A DNA stretch of 40,747 bases, from NCBI GenBank assembly GCA_003427395.1, contig BFEA01000408.1:657806-698552 (forward strand), given 5' to 3'. Below the pieces are notes generated by a model, which was not told where the DNA came from, did not search any database, and saw only the letters and a program-made list of their open reading frames with translations. The position numbers and the translations under genes are program-made. Positions 19,582-28,625 of this stretch are shown piece after piece. Source of the stretch: Chara braunii (lineage: Eukaryota > Streptophyta > Charophyceae > Charales > Characeae). Position 1 is the stretch's first letter; each line of letters begins with the position of its first letter.

Positions 19582-20481
19582 ATGAATGTCGATACTTCGT
19601 CGCAGAGTAGGAAATCCACAGCGCCAGACATCGATTGGATAATTTTGTCAAATAATATTTGGGAAGACATTGGGCATTCTGGTGTGGACCGTGACTACCT
19701 GCACCTCGAAAATGATGTTGCCCCCGACGGGGAAATCCCTTCGTGGCAAAGTGCGGAAGAAAAACCCCTTTGGATTTGTCGTGATACAAGGTCAAACTTT
19801 TGGTACCTGTACACTCTGATGAAGGATGTACAGGCATGCCCTATCGGGTTAGAGTCACTTCTGAAGAGGGAACCCGTCGAAGAGGAATCCGTCCAAACTT
19901 CTGAGATGGTGGAAGCATGACACATTCTACATGAAAAACGAAAGTGGACGTCGTTTGACAAGTTGCATCAAAAACTTTGTGCCTGGTTTTACCTCGGGAA
20001 ACCGACGAAGTCGACGCCGGTAATCATAAACTACTTTGGTCGAGTGAGGGTGTGTAATCGTGACACCATCGTGGTAACGCTCTTCATTGCCATGAAGATG
20101 GACGGTCGAATAATAAGAACTCTTTTCCTCGCAAGGGAGAAATTTCATGGTGTAAAACTTACTTCATTCCAAGCGTTTCACACATCCGGGCTTACTGGTT
20201 CCCTTGCGCGGTTCAAAAATAGGCTAGCCATAGATTCTGCACTCAAGGATGAGCTGAATTTGAGGGTTGACTGCTTGGTGCACCAACAACTCCACTACCT
20301 CTTTGATCGCTGCGACGAAATAAATTTCACAGTCGAACATAGGGACAACGAATTGCGATTTGTTCACCGTCGTCTGCATTATTCAGCCTCCGGACCTCAG
20401 GATGTGCCACTGCGCAACGGGAAGACGAGATATGTGTGCGACTGCCCTTACTGCGATGCTGAACATCTACATCTTCACTAG
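19582..20481 (+). pseudogene. CPYC-family paralog D, one in-frame TGA
   Basis: ATG at 19,582 follows TGATGCAGA, an acceptor-like sequence. One frame of 300 codons runs to TAG at 20,479-20,481 with a single TGA at 19,918-19,920, at the position that is Trp in B and C and TGA in A. Segments are IILSNNIWED, YLHLENDVAPDGEIP, SNFWYLYTL, HQKLCAWFYLGKP, VIINYFGRVRVCN, VVTLFIAMKMDG, LFLAREKFHG, LARFKNRLAID, LNLRVDCLVHQQLHYLFDRC, INFTVEHRDNE and VCDCPYCDAEH. This is the least damaged full-length member. A complete product would be about 300 residues with Cys/His pairs that could bind metal (inference). Confidence 0.75.
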
Positions 20482-20527
20482 CGGCATTATACACACACTG
20501 TGCTTACATTCCATTGAATTTCATTGA

Positions 20528-20908
20528 ATGCAGACGACGGTTGTTACCGCAACTGAGAACATTTATGGTTCAAAGTGGTTTGGCAACATTGGGCTTCCCA
20601 GATACCGCTACCTTCCGGTCCCCGAAGATGGTGACAGTCCGCCGTCCTACGGAGAGAAGGCGATGACAGCCCGCCGTTCTGGGGAGACTGTTACCCGTTA
20701 CCCGTTTCAAATCCGTAACTCGAGCAATTTGAATGAAATTTTAAGAGATATGCTCGTGCACGACTTGCCGAATATAGAAGCAGATCTTCAGGCCCGAATT
20801 CCCGAACCAAGTCCTTTTAGTCGAGTTCGACATAGACAAGCACAACGACGACGATCGCGGGAGGCTACTCGAAGACTGAACATGCTGCTACCATGGAGAT
20901 CGTACTAA
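20528..20908 (+). CDS. Hypothetical basic protein downstream of the paralog array
   Basis: This 126-codon ORF runs ATG to TAA without defects. Its start, GAATGCAGACG, echoes the ATGCAG of the paralog starts, so it may sit in the same kind of exon. The product has a PRYRYLPVPEDGD stretch, a likely helix (LNEILRDMLVHDLPNIEADL) and a very basic end (RVRHRQAQRRRSREATRR) that could bind nucleic acid or act as a nuclear signal. I recognise no family. It lies 47 bp after paralog D on the same strand and is one of the few unbroken frames here, which argues that it is real, though 126 codons could occur by chance. Confidence 0.5.
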   Translation: MQTTVVTATENIYGSKWFGNIGLPRYRYLPVPEDGDSPPSYGEKAMTARRSGETVTRYPFQIRNSSNLNEILRDMLVHDLPNIEADLQARIPEPSPFSRVRHRQAQRRRSREATRRLNMLLPWRSY

Positions 20909-21505
20909 CTCTTTTCACGCGACACATGATACGAAGATAGTCATCGTCTCAGGATATCCAGATTCCATATGCAAATAGACTCTCATTTATCACCTCATGC
21001 CTTCGGCAATGGGTTTGGCCCTATCACGCTGTGGACATCGTGTCAGGCTTGGCAGGTGAATATCGTGTCGGGCTTGGATGAACTTTTGTCTAATGTAGGA
21101 CTTCGGCATGAATCAGCGTTTGTGTAGGTCTTCGGCTTGAATCAACTTTTGTGTAAGACTTCGTTTGAACTTGTGTTCGACATGTTCGTATTTGAGGTAG
21201 GGTTTGTTTCTAGTGTAATGTATAACTTTTCGACTTGTGTTGGACTTTGGTTGAGTTTGTGTTCGACATGTTCGTCTTTGAGGTAGGGCTTGTGTTTTCG
21301 TGGCTCTGGCGACGAGGGTGTGTCATATAGACTGTACGAAAGTGTCTTGTGTAGATGAGGGCATGTCATGTAGACTGTACGACGTCGGTGTGGTGCTTGA
21401 TTTTTCCCGAAGATATCCACATTCACGTGTCGTGTAGACGAGGGCGACGGGCGTAGATCATTCCACGTTTCCTCTCGGCTCCATGTACTTTACGATGTGG
21501 GTTTG
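20909..21505. other. No gene seen; short imperfect repeats
   Basis: GTGTTCGACATGTTCGT followed by TTTGAGGTAGGG occurs twice (about 21,171 and 21,260). GACTTCGGCTTGAATCA-like sequences occur near 21,100-21,150. GTCATGTAGACTGTACGA or a variant occurs twice near 21,325-21,380. No supported reading frame. Confidence 0.55.
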
Positions 21506-21509
21506 AATG

Positions 21510-21945
21510 ATTTTTGGAAAGCCTACGTGTACCTTAGAACGTGTCCTTCAATGATTTTTGGAAAGACTCCATGTACTTTGTGATTTTTGGAAAGCCTCTG
21601 TGTACTTTGCAATATGTGATTGAATGACTTATTTTTATTGAATAATTTTTGAAAACACCTCTGTGTACTTTGCAATTTGCGATTGAATGATTTTTTGCAT
21701 TGAATGATTTCTGGAAACTCTCCGTGTGGTGTACAACTTGACCTTTAGAAAAACACTAGACAACTTGCAGGTGTTTTTGTCCCGATGTTTGCGATGACAA
21801 GAGTTAATTATATGAATCTATGTTATGTATCTTATCCATGCAATGATTTTGTCCCGTCAACGTCTATATTAAATCACCACGTTAATGGTGTGCACACCCA
21901 GCTCTCTATCTAAGTGCGAGTTCACTCGCACTTGTGGTGTGAACC
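21510..21945 (+). repeat. Direct repeat, copy 1 (right-flank repeat)
   Basis: This stretch matches 23,835-24,240 in order. It carries GTGTACTTTGCAAT, ATTTTTTGCATTGAATGATT, a GTACAACTTGACCTTTAG core, ACACTAGACAACTTGCA, GATGACAAGAGTTAAT, TATTAAATCACCACG and TGGTGTGCACACC, and ends with the palindrome. Partial copies at 21,980-22,200 and 24,500-24,700 show that this flank is an array of related units. Confidence 0.8.
21912..21933. promoter_or_regulatory. Perfect palindrome site 1
   Basis: AAGTGCGAGT, two bases, then ACTCGCACTT: 10-bp arms with no mismatch, followed by GTGGTGTGAACC. This is the best form of the motif that recurs across 10.6-24.7 kb. A dyad of this size suits a dimeric DNA-binding protein; no binder is proven. 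Confidence 0.7.
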
Positions 21946-22129
21946 CCAAGCAATCCACTTAAGTGAGAGTCCATCTAACTGTGATGACAAGAATGAATGT
22001 TATGAATCTATGTTATGGATTCGTCCATGCAAAGATTTAATGACATTTTTATCTGGGAATATACAAATGATAAGCCATCGTCCATATTAAATCACCACGC
22101 TGATGGTGTGCGTACCGAGCTCTCCATCT

Positions 22130-22151
22130 AAGTGCGAGTTCACTCGCACTT
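22130..22151. promoter_or_regulatory. Perfect palindrome site 2
   Basis: Identical 22-bp dyad to that at 21,912, in the same flanking context (CTCCATCT before, GTGGTGTGAACC after). A degenerate copy (AAAGTGAAAGTTCACTCGC) follows at about 22,178. Confidence 0.7.
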
Positions 22152-22227
22152 GTGGTGTGAACCCCGAGTAATCTAATAAAGTGAAAGTTCACTCGCACTT
22201 TGCTTATATCCCATTCAGCAGAAACGA

Positions 22228-22372
22228 CCACCAACCTAGCCCCAGTTGCGATGGAGCAACAAAGACTGCCCAACAACTGATAACCTGTTGGACCTGAAGT
22301 TAAATTCTGTTTGTGGAGTGCGAAACTCTGCTCGAAACAGATCCATGTCCGACAGGAAGGCCCACCACAGAC
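22228..22372. repeat. Isolated 145-bp satellite monomer
   Basis: One unit of the satellite that forms the array at 24,931-26,410 (CCACCAACCTAGCCCCAG, AAAGACTGCCCAACAACTG, GTGCGAAACTCTGCTCGAAA) sits here by itself, 2.5 kb before the array and just upstream of a broken gene. Confidence 0.85.
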
Positions 22373-22488
22373 CCCGAACAATTTGTTTTCGCACTGACTC
22401 CAAACAATTTGACTAAAAAGATTGCAATTTTTTTTGTCGGAAACGTTCTTGTGATTTTCGTTCGCTTTATGTAGAAACCTTCGATAAG

Positions 22489-23468
22489 GACCTTGTGAAT
22501 ATATATACAGTACGGGATGTGACGACTGAGTGTTGGTCTCACCAAGGGAGTTATCATTTGCCAACTTTATTTGCGACTGTCTACACGTCCGTATGTATTG
22601 TTTATGTGTGTGTGATATGTAGGGTGCATAATATCGTCGAGAACGTCGACAAGCATAAACATGAGTTCCGAGACGATATGCACTTAAGAAAACCGTTTCC
22701 TCCTTGTGTGAAATCAGTGTGGCATTATAAGGGTCATACGTGGATCCACGAAGCAACCAGAGAGGACTTCGAAGAGGACCCATGAATGATCGTCGTCCTG
22801 TACATGAACCGGCATCTTGACGAATGGAACGATAATAATTGAAACACGATGGCGTGTGTCTACCCTTGGACAAACCATAATTACAAGTTTGTCAATATGT
22901 TAGAGTTCGGAACGCTCATTACACTGCCTGATGGTGTCCTCGAGCCCAAGTTCCTAACCCGTATGAGTAAATCACTCCGCTTCCTTAGCCGCTTGAGCAG
23001 TCGCCTCGACTGTGAGTATATCACATCTTTGCCACGAACTTGGACTGCGCTCGTCATTGTTTATTCTTGCAATAGTAACCAGCTCGTTGCCCAAAGATTT
23101 CTCCACAAGCTGTGTCATACTGTTGTGTGCGGTTGACTACTAAGGGATGTGCTTTTGCCAGAGTGCTATGTTTGACTTCTTCAAACAAAAGTAGGAAACT
23201 CGTGGATGCAATTGTGCGTATATCACGAAACGACTTGGTACTTGAGGAGTTCAAGTTCATGGCGTTTCAGTATCGCCACGGTGTAAATGGGCGGTCAGAT
23301 GTGGTGAGAGCAGGTCAGGTCAAAGATTTTTCATTGTGGCATGAGGTGGAAGAGAAAGTATCCGACATACGAGACTGTATAGGGAATTCCTTAGCACGAC
23401 CAAGAGGGTTTGTTAGGATGAAATACATGTCCGTATTTTTGGAGAATGCAACAGTCGAGGAACCGTAG
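22489..23468 (+). pseudogene. Unrecognised broken gene flanked by direct repeats
   Basis: One frame is open from about 22,489 to 23,108 except for TGA at 22,783-22,785 and TGA near 22,840. It reads VHNIVENVDKHKHEFRDDMH, KSVWHYKGHTWIHEATREDF, MACVYPWTNHNYKFVNMLEF and FGTLITLPDGVLEPKFLTRM. It then shifts near 23,110 into a frame reading SNKSRKLVDAIVRISRNDLV, FKFMAFQYRHGVNGR and FVRMKYMSVFLENATVEEP, which stops at 23,466-23,468. The codon content looks protein-like and the three parts probably belong to one gene of about 320 residues. No family is recognised. An ATATATACAG near 22,510 could be a splice acceptor. The 21,510 and 23,835 direct repeats lie on either side. Confidence 0.5.
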
Positions 23469-23834
23469 ATCCACGTATATGGATCATCTATGAATGCTAT
23501 GTGTGACTTCGGTTCATGACCTCGTCCAAGGGAAACCCCGTATGGCACAAGATCCGGACGGGTTGTCATACCTTGTGTTTAAGGGAAAAGGAGTGAAAAT
23601 ATAATCTTAGCGGATATACTACTATTTTTTATCCGACTAGGATATATGAGGCGTCGTGGGGAGGGGTTGTTGATTTAGGAAAATGAAACTATGTCATTGG
23701 TACAAGTTTTATTTCTTATGAAACATGATATGCATGTGTGTAGCCGAAAATGGTAGATATGAAGTAGTAGAGAGAGGTGTGAGAGGCAGTAGTTGCAAGT
23801 AGACGCTATACCGAGTATGTTCGTAGTTTTGTAA
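23469..23834. other. No gene seen
   Basis: A-rich DNA between the end of the unrecognised broken gene and the next right-flank repeat. No supported frame, no clear repeat. Confidence 0.5.
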
Positions 23835-24720
23835 TTATGATTTTTGGAAAGCTTGTGTGTACTCTGCAATGTGTGATTGAATAATTTTTTGCATTGAATA
23901 GTTTTTGAAAACACCCTTGTGTACTTTGCAATGTGCGGTTAAATATTTTTTTGCATTGAACGATTTTTCGAAACTCTCTGTGCGGTGTACAACTTGACCT
24001 TTAGGAAAACACTAGGCAACTTGCAAGTGTTTTCATCTCGATGTTGCGATGACAAGAGTTAATGTTATGAATGGATGTTATGTATCTTATTCGTGCAAAA
24101 AAATGATGATATTTTCACCCGGGAATAATATACAAATGACAAGCCGGCGTCCATATTTTAATCATCACGCTCATGGTGTGTGCACCTAACTCTCCATCTA
24201 ATGCGAGTTCAGTCACACTTGTGGTAACTTAAATGGTGTGCGCACCTAGCTCTCCATCTAAGTGTGAGTTCACTCGCACTTGTGATGTGAACCCTGAGCA
24301 ATCCATTCAAGTGAGAGTTCACTCCAACTTTGCTTCAACGTGACCTTTAGAAAGACAACAGGCAATGTTTCCCTCTCTCCATCCCTCCGACTTTCATAAT
24401 AGTGATCTTGTAAGTGTTTCGATCTCTCATCTTCATGTCATGGGATGCATGAATGTTTTCGATGAAAAAATACTCATGTCAAGGAGGGATCAATGTTTGC
24501 AGTGACAAGAATGAATGTTATGAATCTATGTTATGGATTGTCCATGCAAATATTTGATGACATTTTCATCCGGGAATATACAAATGACAAACCAGCGTCC
24601 ATACTAAATCACAACGCTGATGGTGTGCGCACCTAACTCTCTATCTAAGTGCGAGTTCATTCGCACTTGTGGTGTGAACCCTGACCAATTCCCTCACAAT
24701 TTGCTTCAACTTGACCTTTA
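23835..24720 (+). repeat. Right-flank repeat copies 2 and 3, with palindromes
   Basis: 23,835-24,240 repeats 21,510-21,945. It is followed by partial units that include AAGTGTGAGTTCACTCGCAC at 24,260 and AAGTGCGAGTTCATTCGCAC at 24,647. TTTCGATCTCTCATCTTCAT and GTCATGGGATGCATGAATG also occur twice (about 24,420-24,460 and 24,800-24,835), so a longer unit of about 380 bp is duplicated as well. No coding sequence. Confidence 0.8.
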
Positions 24721-24930
24721 CAAAAACAACAGGCAACTTGCAAATGTTTCCATCTCGCCATCTTTCCGACTTTCATAATAGTGACCTTGCAAATGTTTCG
24801 ATCTCTCATCTTCATGTCATGGGATGCATGAATGTTTTCGATGAAAAGATGTTCATGTCCAGGAGGGGATTGATGTTTGCGATGACATGAGTGAATGTTA
24901 AGAATCTATGTTAGGAAGGCCAACCACAGA

Positions 24931-26410
24931 CCCACCAATCTAGCCCCGGTTGTGATTGAGCATCAAGGACTGCCCAACAACTGATAACCTGCGGGACCTG
25001 GAGTTCAATTCTGCTTGCGGAGTGCGAAACTCTGCTCGAAACAGATCCAGGTCCAACAGGAAGACCAAGTGCAGACCCACCAACCTAGCCCGAGTTGTGA
25101 TTGAGCATCAAAGACTGCCCAACAACTGATAACCTGCGGGACCTGAAGTTCAAGTCTGTTTCTGGAGTGGGAAATCTGCTGGAAACAGATCCAGGTCCGT
25201 CAGGAAGGCCCACCACAGACCCACCAACCTAGCCCCATTTGCGATTGAGCATCAAAGACTGCCCCACAACTGATAACCTGTGGGAACTGGAGTTCAATTC
25301 TGTTTGTGGAGTGCGAAACTCTGCTCGAAACAGATCCATGTCGGACAGGAAGGCCAACCACAAACCCACCGACCTAGCCCCAGTTGCGATTGAGCATCAA
25401 AGACCGCCCAACAACTGATAACCTGCGGGACCTGGAGTTCAATTCTGTTTGTAGAGTGCGAAACTCTGCTCGAACCAGATCCAGGTCCAACAGGAAGGCC
25501 AACTGCAGACCCACCAACGTAGCCCCAGTTGCGATTGAGCATTAGAGACTGCCCAACAATTGATAACCTGCGGGAACNNNNNNNNNNNNNNNNNNNNNNN
25601 NNNNNNNNNNNNNNNNNNNNNNNNNNNNNNNNNNNNNNNNNNNNNNNNNNNNNNNNNNNNNNNNNNNNNNNNNNNNNNNNNNNNNNNNNNNNNNNNNNNN
25701 NNNNNNNNNNNNNNNNNNNNNNNNNNNNNNNNNNNNNNNNNNNNNNNACCCACCAACCTAGCCCCAGTTGGGATTGAGCATCAAAAAGCGCCCAACAACT
25801 GATAAACTGTGGGACTTGGTGTTCAATTCTGTTTGTGGAGTGCGGAACTCTGCTCGAAACAGATCCAGGTCCGACAGGAAGGCCCAACACGGGCACCACA
25901 AACCCACCAACCGAGCCCCAGTTGCGATTGAGCAGCAAAGACTGCCTGACAACAGACAACATGCGGGAACTGAAGTTCAATTCTGTTTATGGAGTGCGAA
26001 ACTCTGCTCGAAACAGATCCAAGGCCTACAGGAAGGCCCACCACAGACCCACCAACCTAGCCCTAGTTGCGATTGAGCATCAAGGACTGCCCAACAACTG
26101 ATAATATGCATGAACTGGAGTTTCATTCTGTTTGTGGAGTGCGAAACTCTGCTCGAAATAGATCCAGATCCGACAGAAAGACCAACCACTGACCCACCAA
26201 CCGAGCCCAGGTTGCGAGTGAGCATGAAAGACTGCCCAACACAACCTGATAACCTGCGGAAACAGGAGTTCAATTCTGTTTGTGGAGTGCAAAACTCTGC
26301 TCGAAACAGATCTAGGTCCGACAGGAAGGCCAATTGCAGACCCACCAGACTAGCGTCAGTGGCGGACTTCAGCATCAAAGATTGCCCAACAATTGATAAC
26401 CTGCGGGAAA
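24931..26410. repeat. Satellite array, monomer 145 bp
   Basis: The anchor CCCACCAACCTAGCC or a variant occurs at 24,931, 25,076, 25,220, 25,365, 25,510, 25,749, 25,903, 26,048, 26,193 and 26,341. Intervals are 144-148 bp, apart from one of 154 (a 9-bp insertion) and the one across the gap. Monomers share ACTGCCCAACAACTGATAAC, GTTCAATTCTGTTTGTGGAG and ACTCTGCTCGAAACAGATCC. They differ mainly by single bases. The last monomer loses its second half. The apparent minus-strand proteins (AEFRTPQTE-like units) are satellite translations, not genes. Confidence 0.95.
25578..25747. other. Assembly gap, 170 Ns
   Basis: The run of N lies inside the 145-bp satellite. The array spacing across it (239 bp) is not a multiple of the monomer, so the gap length is an estimate and monomers are probably missing. 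Confidence 0.98.
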
Positions 26411-26429
26411 CAAATCCACAACCATCATC

Positions 26430-26696
26430 AAGGTTCCCTAAGAGTGCTAATGGCAATCCGCACTGACAACCAACGACTGTTTGACACTTCTTGAAGGTGC
26501 TCAGTCACCAAACAGATCACGACCTAACATCAACCTGGCATTAAGGTTCCCTAAAAGTGCTAATGGCAGTCCGCACAGAGAGCCAATGACTGTTTGGCAC
26601 TTCCTTAAGGTGCTCTGTCGAACACCGATAACTTCGATTTGATTCGCTGTTCAACTAGGATATGTCAATGTCTCTCCGGGTTAAAGCAAGGAGTTT

Positions 26697-26760
<64 letters not shown>

Positions 26761-27010
26761 GAATCAAGTTGAACCTGACATCAAGGTTCCCTAAGAGTGC
26801 TTAGCCTAATGGCAATCCGCACAGACAACCAACGACTGTTTGACACTTGTTCAAGGTGCTCGATCGCCAAACAGATCAGGAACCAGCATCAAGGCTCCCT
26901 AAGAGTGTTATTGGTAATCGACACAACGAGCCAACGACTATTTGGCACTTTTTTAAGGTGCTCTCTCGAACACCAATAACTACGAATTGATGCGATGTTT
27001 AACTAGTATC
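26430..27010. repeat. Second tandem repeat, unit about 110 bp, in two blocks
   Basis: AAGGTTCCCTAAGAGTGC or a variant occurs at 26,430, 26,543, 26,783 and 26,891, each followed by AATGGCAATCCGCAC or similar and by GACTGTTTGACACTT. Blocks 26,430-26,690 and 26,783-27,010 are themselves duplicates, both ending near CGATTTGATTCGCTGTT or CGAATTGATGCGATGTT. A CT microsatellite separates them. Confidence 0.85.
26700..26758. repeat. CT dinucleotide microsatellite
   Basis: An uninterrupted (CT)n run of 59 bases. Confidence 0.98.
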
Positions 27011-27779
27011 TGTCACCCCAAGAAGGAGACCCTTCCGACAAGGAAAATTGTGAAATGGCGAACACATTTGTTGCAGGGGTACTGACGCGTTGCGGGTTGG
27101 TCAGTGCACCAGGCTGGGTGTTCCGCCCGACCACAGTTGACGGGTTCAGTCCATCAACTTGCAAGATGTCGAGCGCCGGACCCCTGACCTTTTATGGAAC
27201 ATAGGAACCACATACCCATCAAATTGCCGTACAGATAGCCCCAACCCTATGTCGTGTAATCTGATTGTCACAGTCGTTCCTTACACCTAGCCAGGACAAC
27301 AAGATGCCGTCTTACAAAGAGCCCCTGCCCTTTTATGTTGTGCAATGTCATTCCCTGTACCTAACTAGGACACAACGAAAACCCATTTTATACACTTTGT
27401 ATGTTAATTCGTATTTAATAGCGACTATTCATGTACGAATGGCTCAAAAGGCCCCACAACAACATTCATCCCATCAACACTACATATACTAACCATTTAT
27501 CCTCACTTAAAGTTCCGCATAAGGTCCTATTGGCCCGTGTACAGTGTATTCATTCACATTCGAAATATTTCACTTTTTGAAAAAAAAATTCAGTTTTAAC
27601 GAAATGTGTATTGAATGCTCCAACACCGGCCAATGTCGTCCCACCCCACCCTTCTGATAATAGACTTATCACCATGAACCGTCATTCCTTGCTCTGAGTG
27701 AATCCCCCCACTTCCCATCTGCCTCTAATTCGACCTTCCCCATTTCGTTTGCAAGACCGCATCCTAGTAAATTTGAACT
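27011..27779. other. No gene seen
   Basis: Unique-looking DNA. The longest frame (27,265-27,492) has no domain features and no start context of note. Nothing is supported. Confidence 0.5.
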
Positions 27780-28625
27780 ACAACTTCCGAAAACTACATC
27801 GGATTTAGAATTAGATCAAAGATGGATAAACGTAGGACATCAATTCCACTTTGAGAAAAACAATTTATAACCCTTTGTAATTCAAAATCGAGTAATCATT
27901 GGGATCAGAGCAAAACTCTGATTTATGAATTTCAGATTAGGAATCTTGTTCAGAAAATACAAATTTAAGATTAAGAATCCTGCAAAATTTTTGTCAGATG
28001 AGGGATCTCGCTCAGAACAGAAAATAAGAATTTCAGATTAGGGATCAATTACATCCAGAAAGCACCTTAGATCTCATGAATCATATTTTAAACCAATCAC
28101 AATCATAAAACGAAACCGTTCAAAAACAACCTCTAAATAATTTTCAGAAAAAAACAGCCACAACTCAGGAAAAATCAAGGGAAAAAGTCATGACGAATTA
28201 GATTCAAGAAAAGTCAAGAATCATGAATTTGAAATCATCAACGAAAAGTCAACCTCATGATGAAAAACTTGGCTATCAGAACATTATTAGTAGATTTCGA
28301 ATTATAAGACAGCCAAACCACACGTGGGTTAAATCCTAATCCAATAAAAGCAGGCTCCCATCCATTCTTCCTCAACCAAGCCACTTACCTCACACCCCTC
28401 AAACGCTACCCCTGCGTCTTCGGGGAAGGAAAAACTTCTTTCCTCCCACTGCTAGCATCTAGGCTCAAAGCAAAGTTAACACTAAAGACGTGAACGACCA
28501 TCTTCAATCTACCGAAGGAAATCGAAAATAGTGTGGCACCCCCTCGCCAAACCTGTTGACGAGTTGCCACAGGGGGTTCAAAACCACCTTAACTATACCC
28601 ATACCACATTGTTGAGGAAGAGGGA
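27780..28625 (-). repeat. Dispersed repeat, inverted 5' portion
   Basis: Read on the minus strand this matches 34,467-34,860 and then part of 31,930-32,140. It begins at CCCCTGTGGCAACTCGTCAA, then GGGGGTGCCACACTATTTTC, CGAAGACGCAGGGGTAGCG and TTGGCTGTCTTATAATTCG, and ends in AATTCATAAATCAGAGTTTT and TCTCAAAGTGGAATTGATGT. It is in opposite orientation to the two long copies downstream. No coding sequence is evident. Confidence 0.8.

Noticed and set aside
13515-19920. Reassigned stop codons (TGA or TAG read as Trp)
   Set aside because: Several stops sit at conserved Trp, but TAA, TAG and TGA all occur in frame, some replace Arg or Gly, and the same codons appear to end the frames. Decay by G-to-A change explains this more simply.
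21510-24240. LTR retrotransposon with the 21,510 and 23,835 repeats as LTRs
   Set aside because: The repeats are parts of a wider array with more partial copies. I see no TG...CA ends, primer site or polypurine tract, and no gag or pol sequence between them.
25294-26466. Overlapping frames with AEFRTPQTE-like repeats
   Set aside because: They are satellite translations, some crossing the run of Ns.
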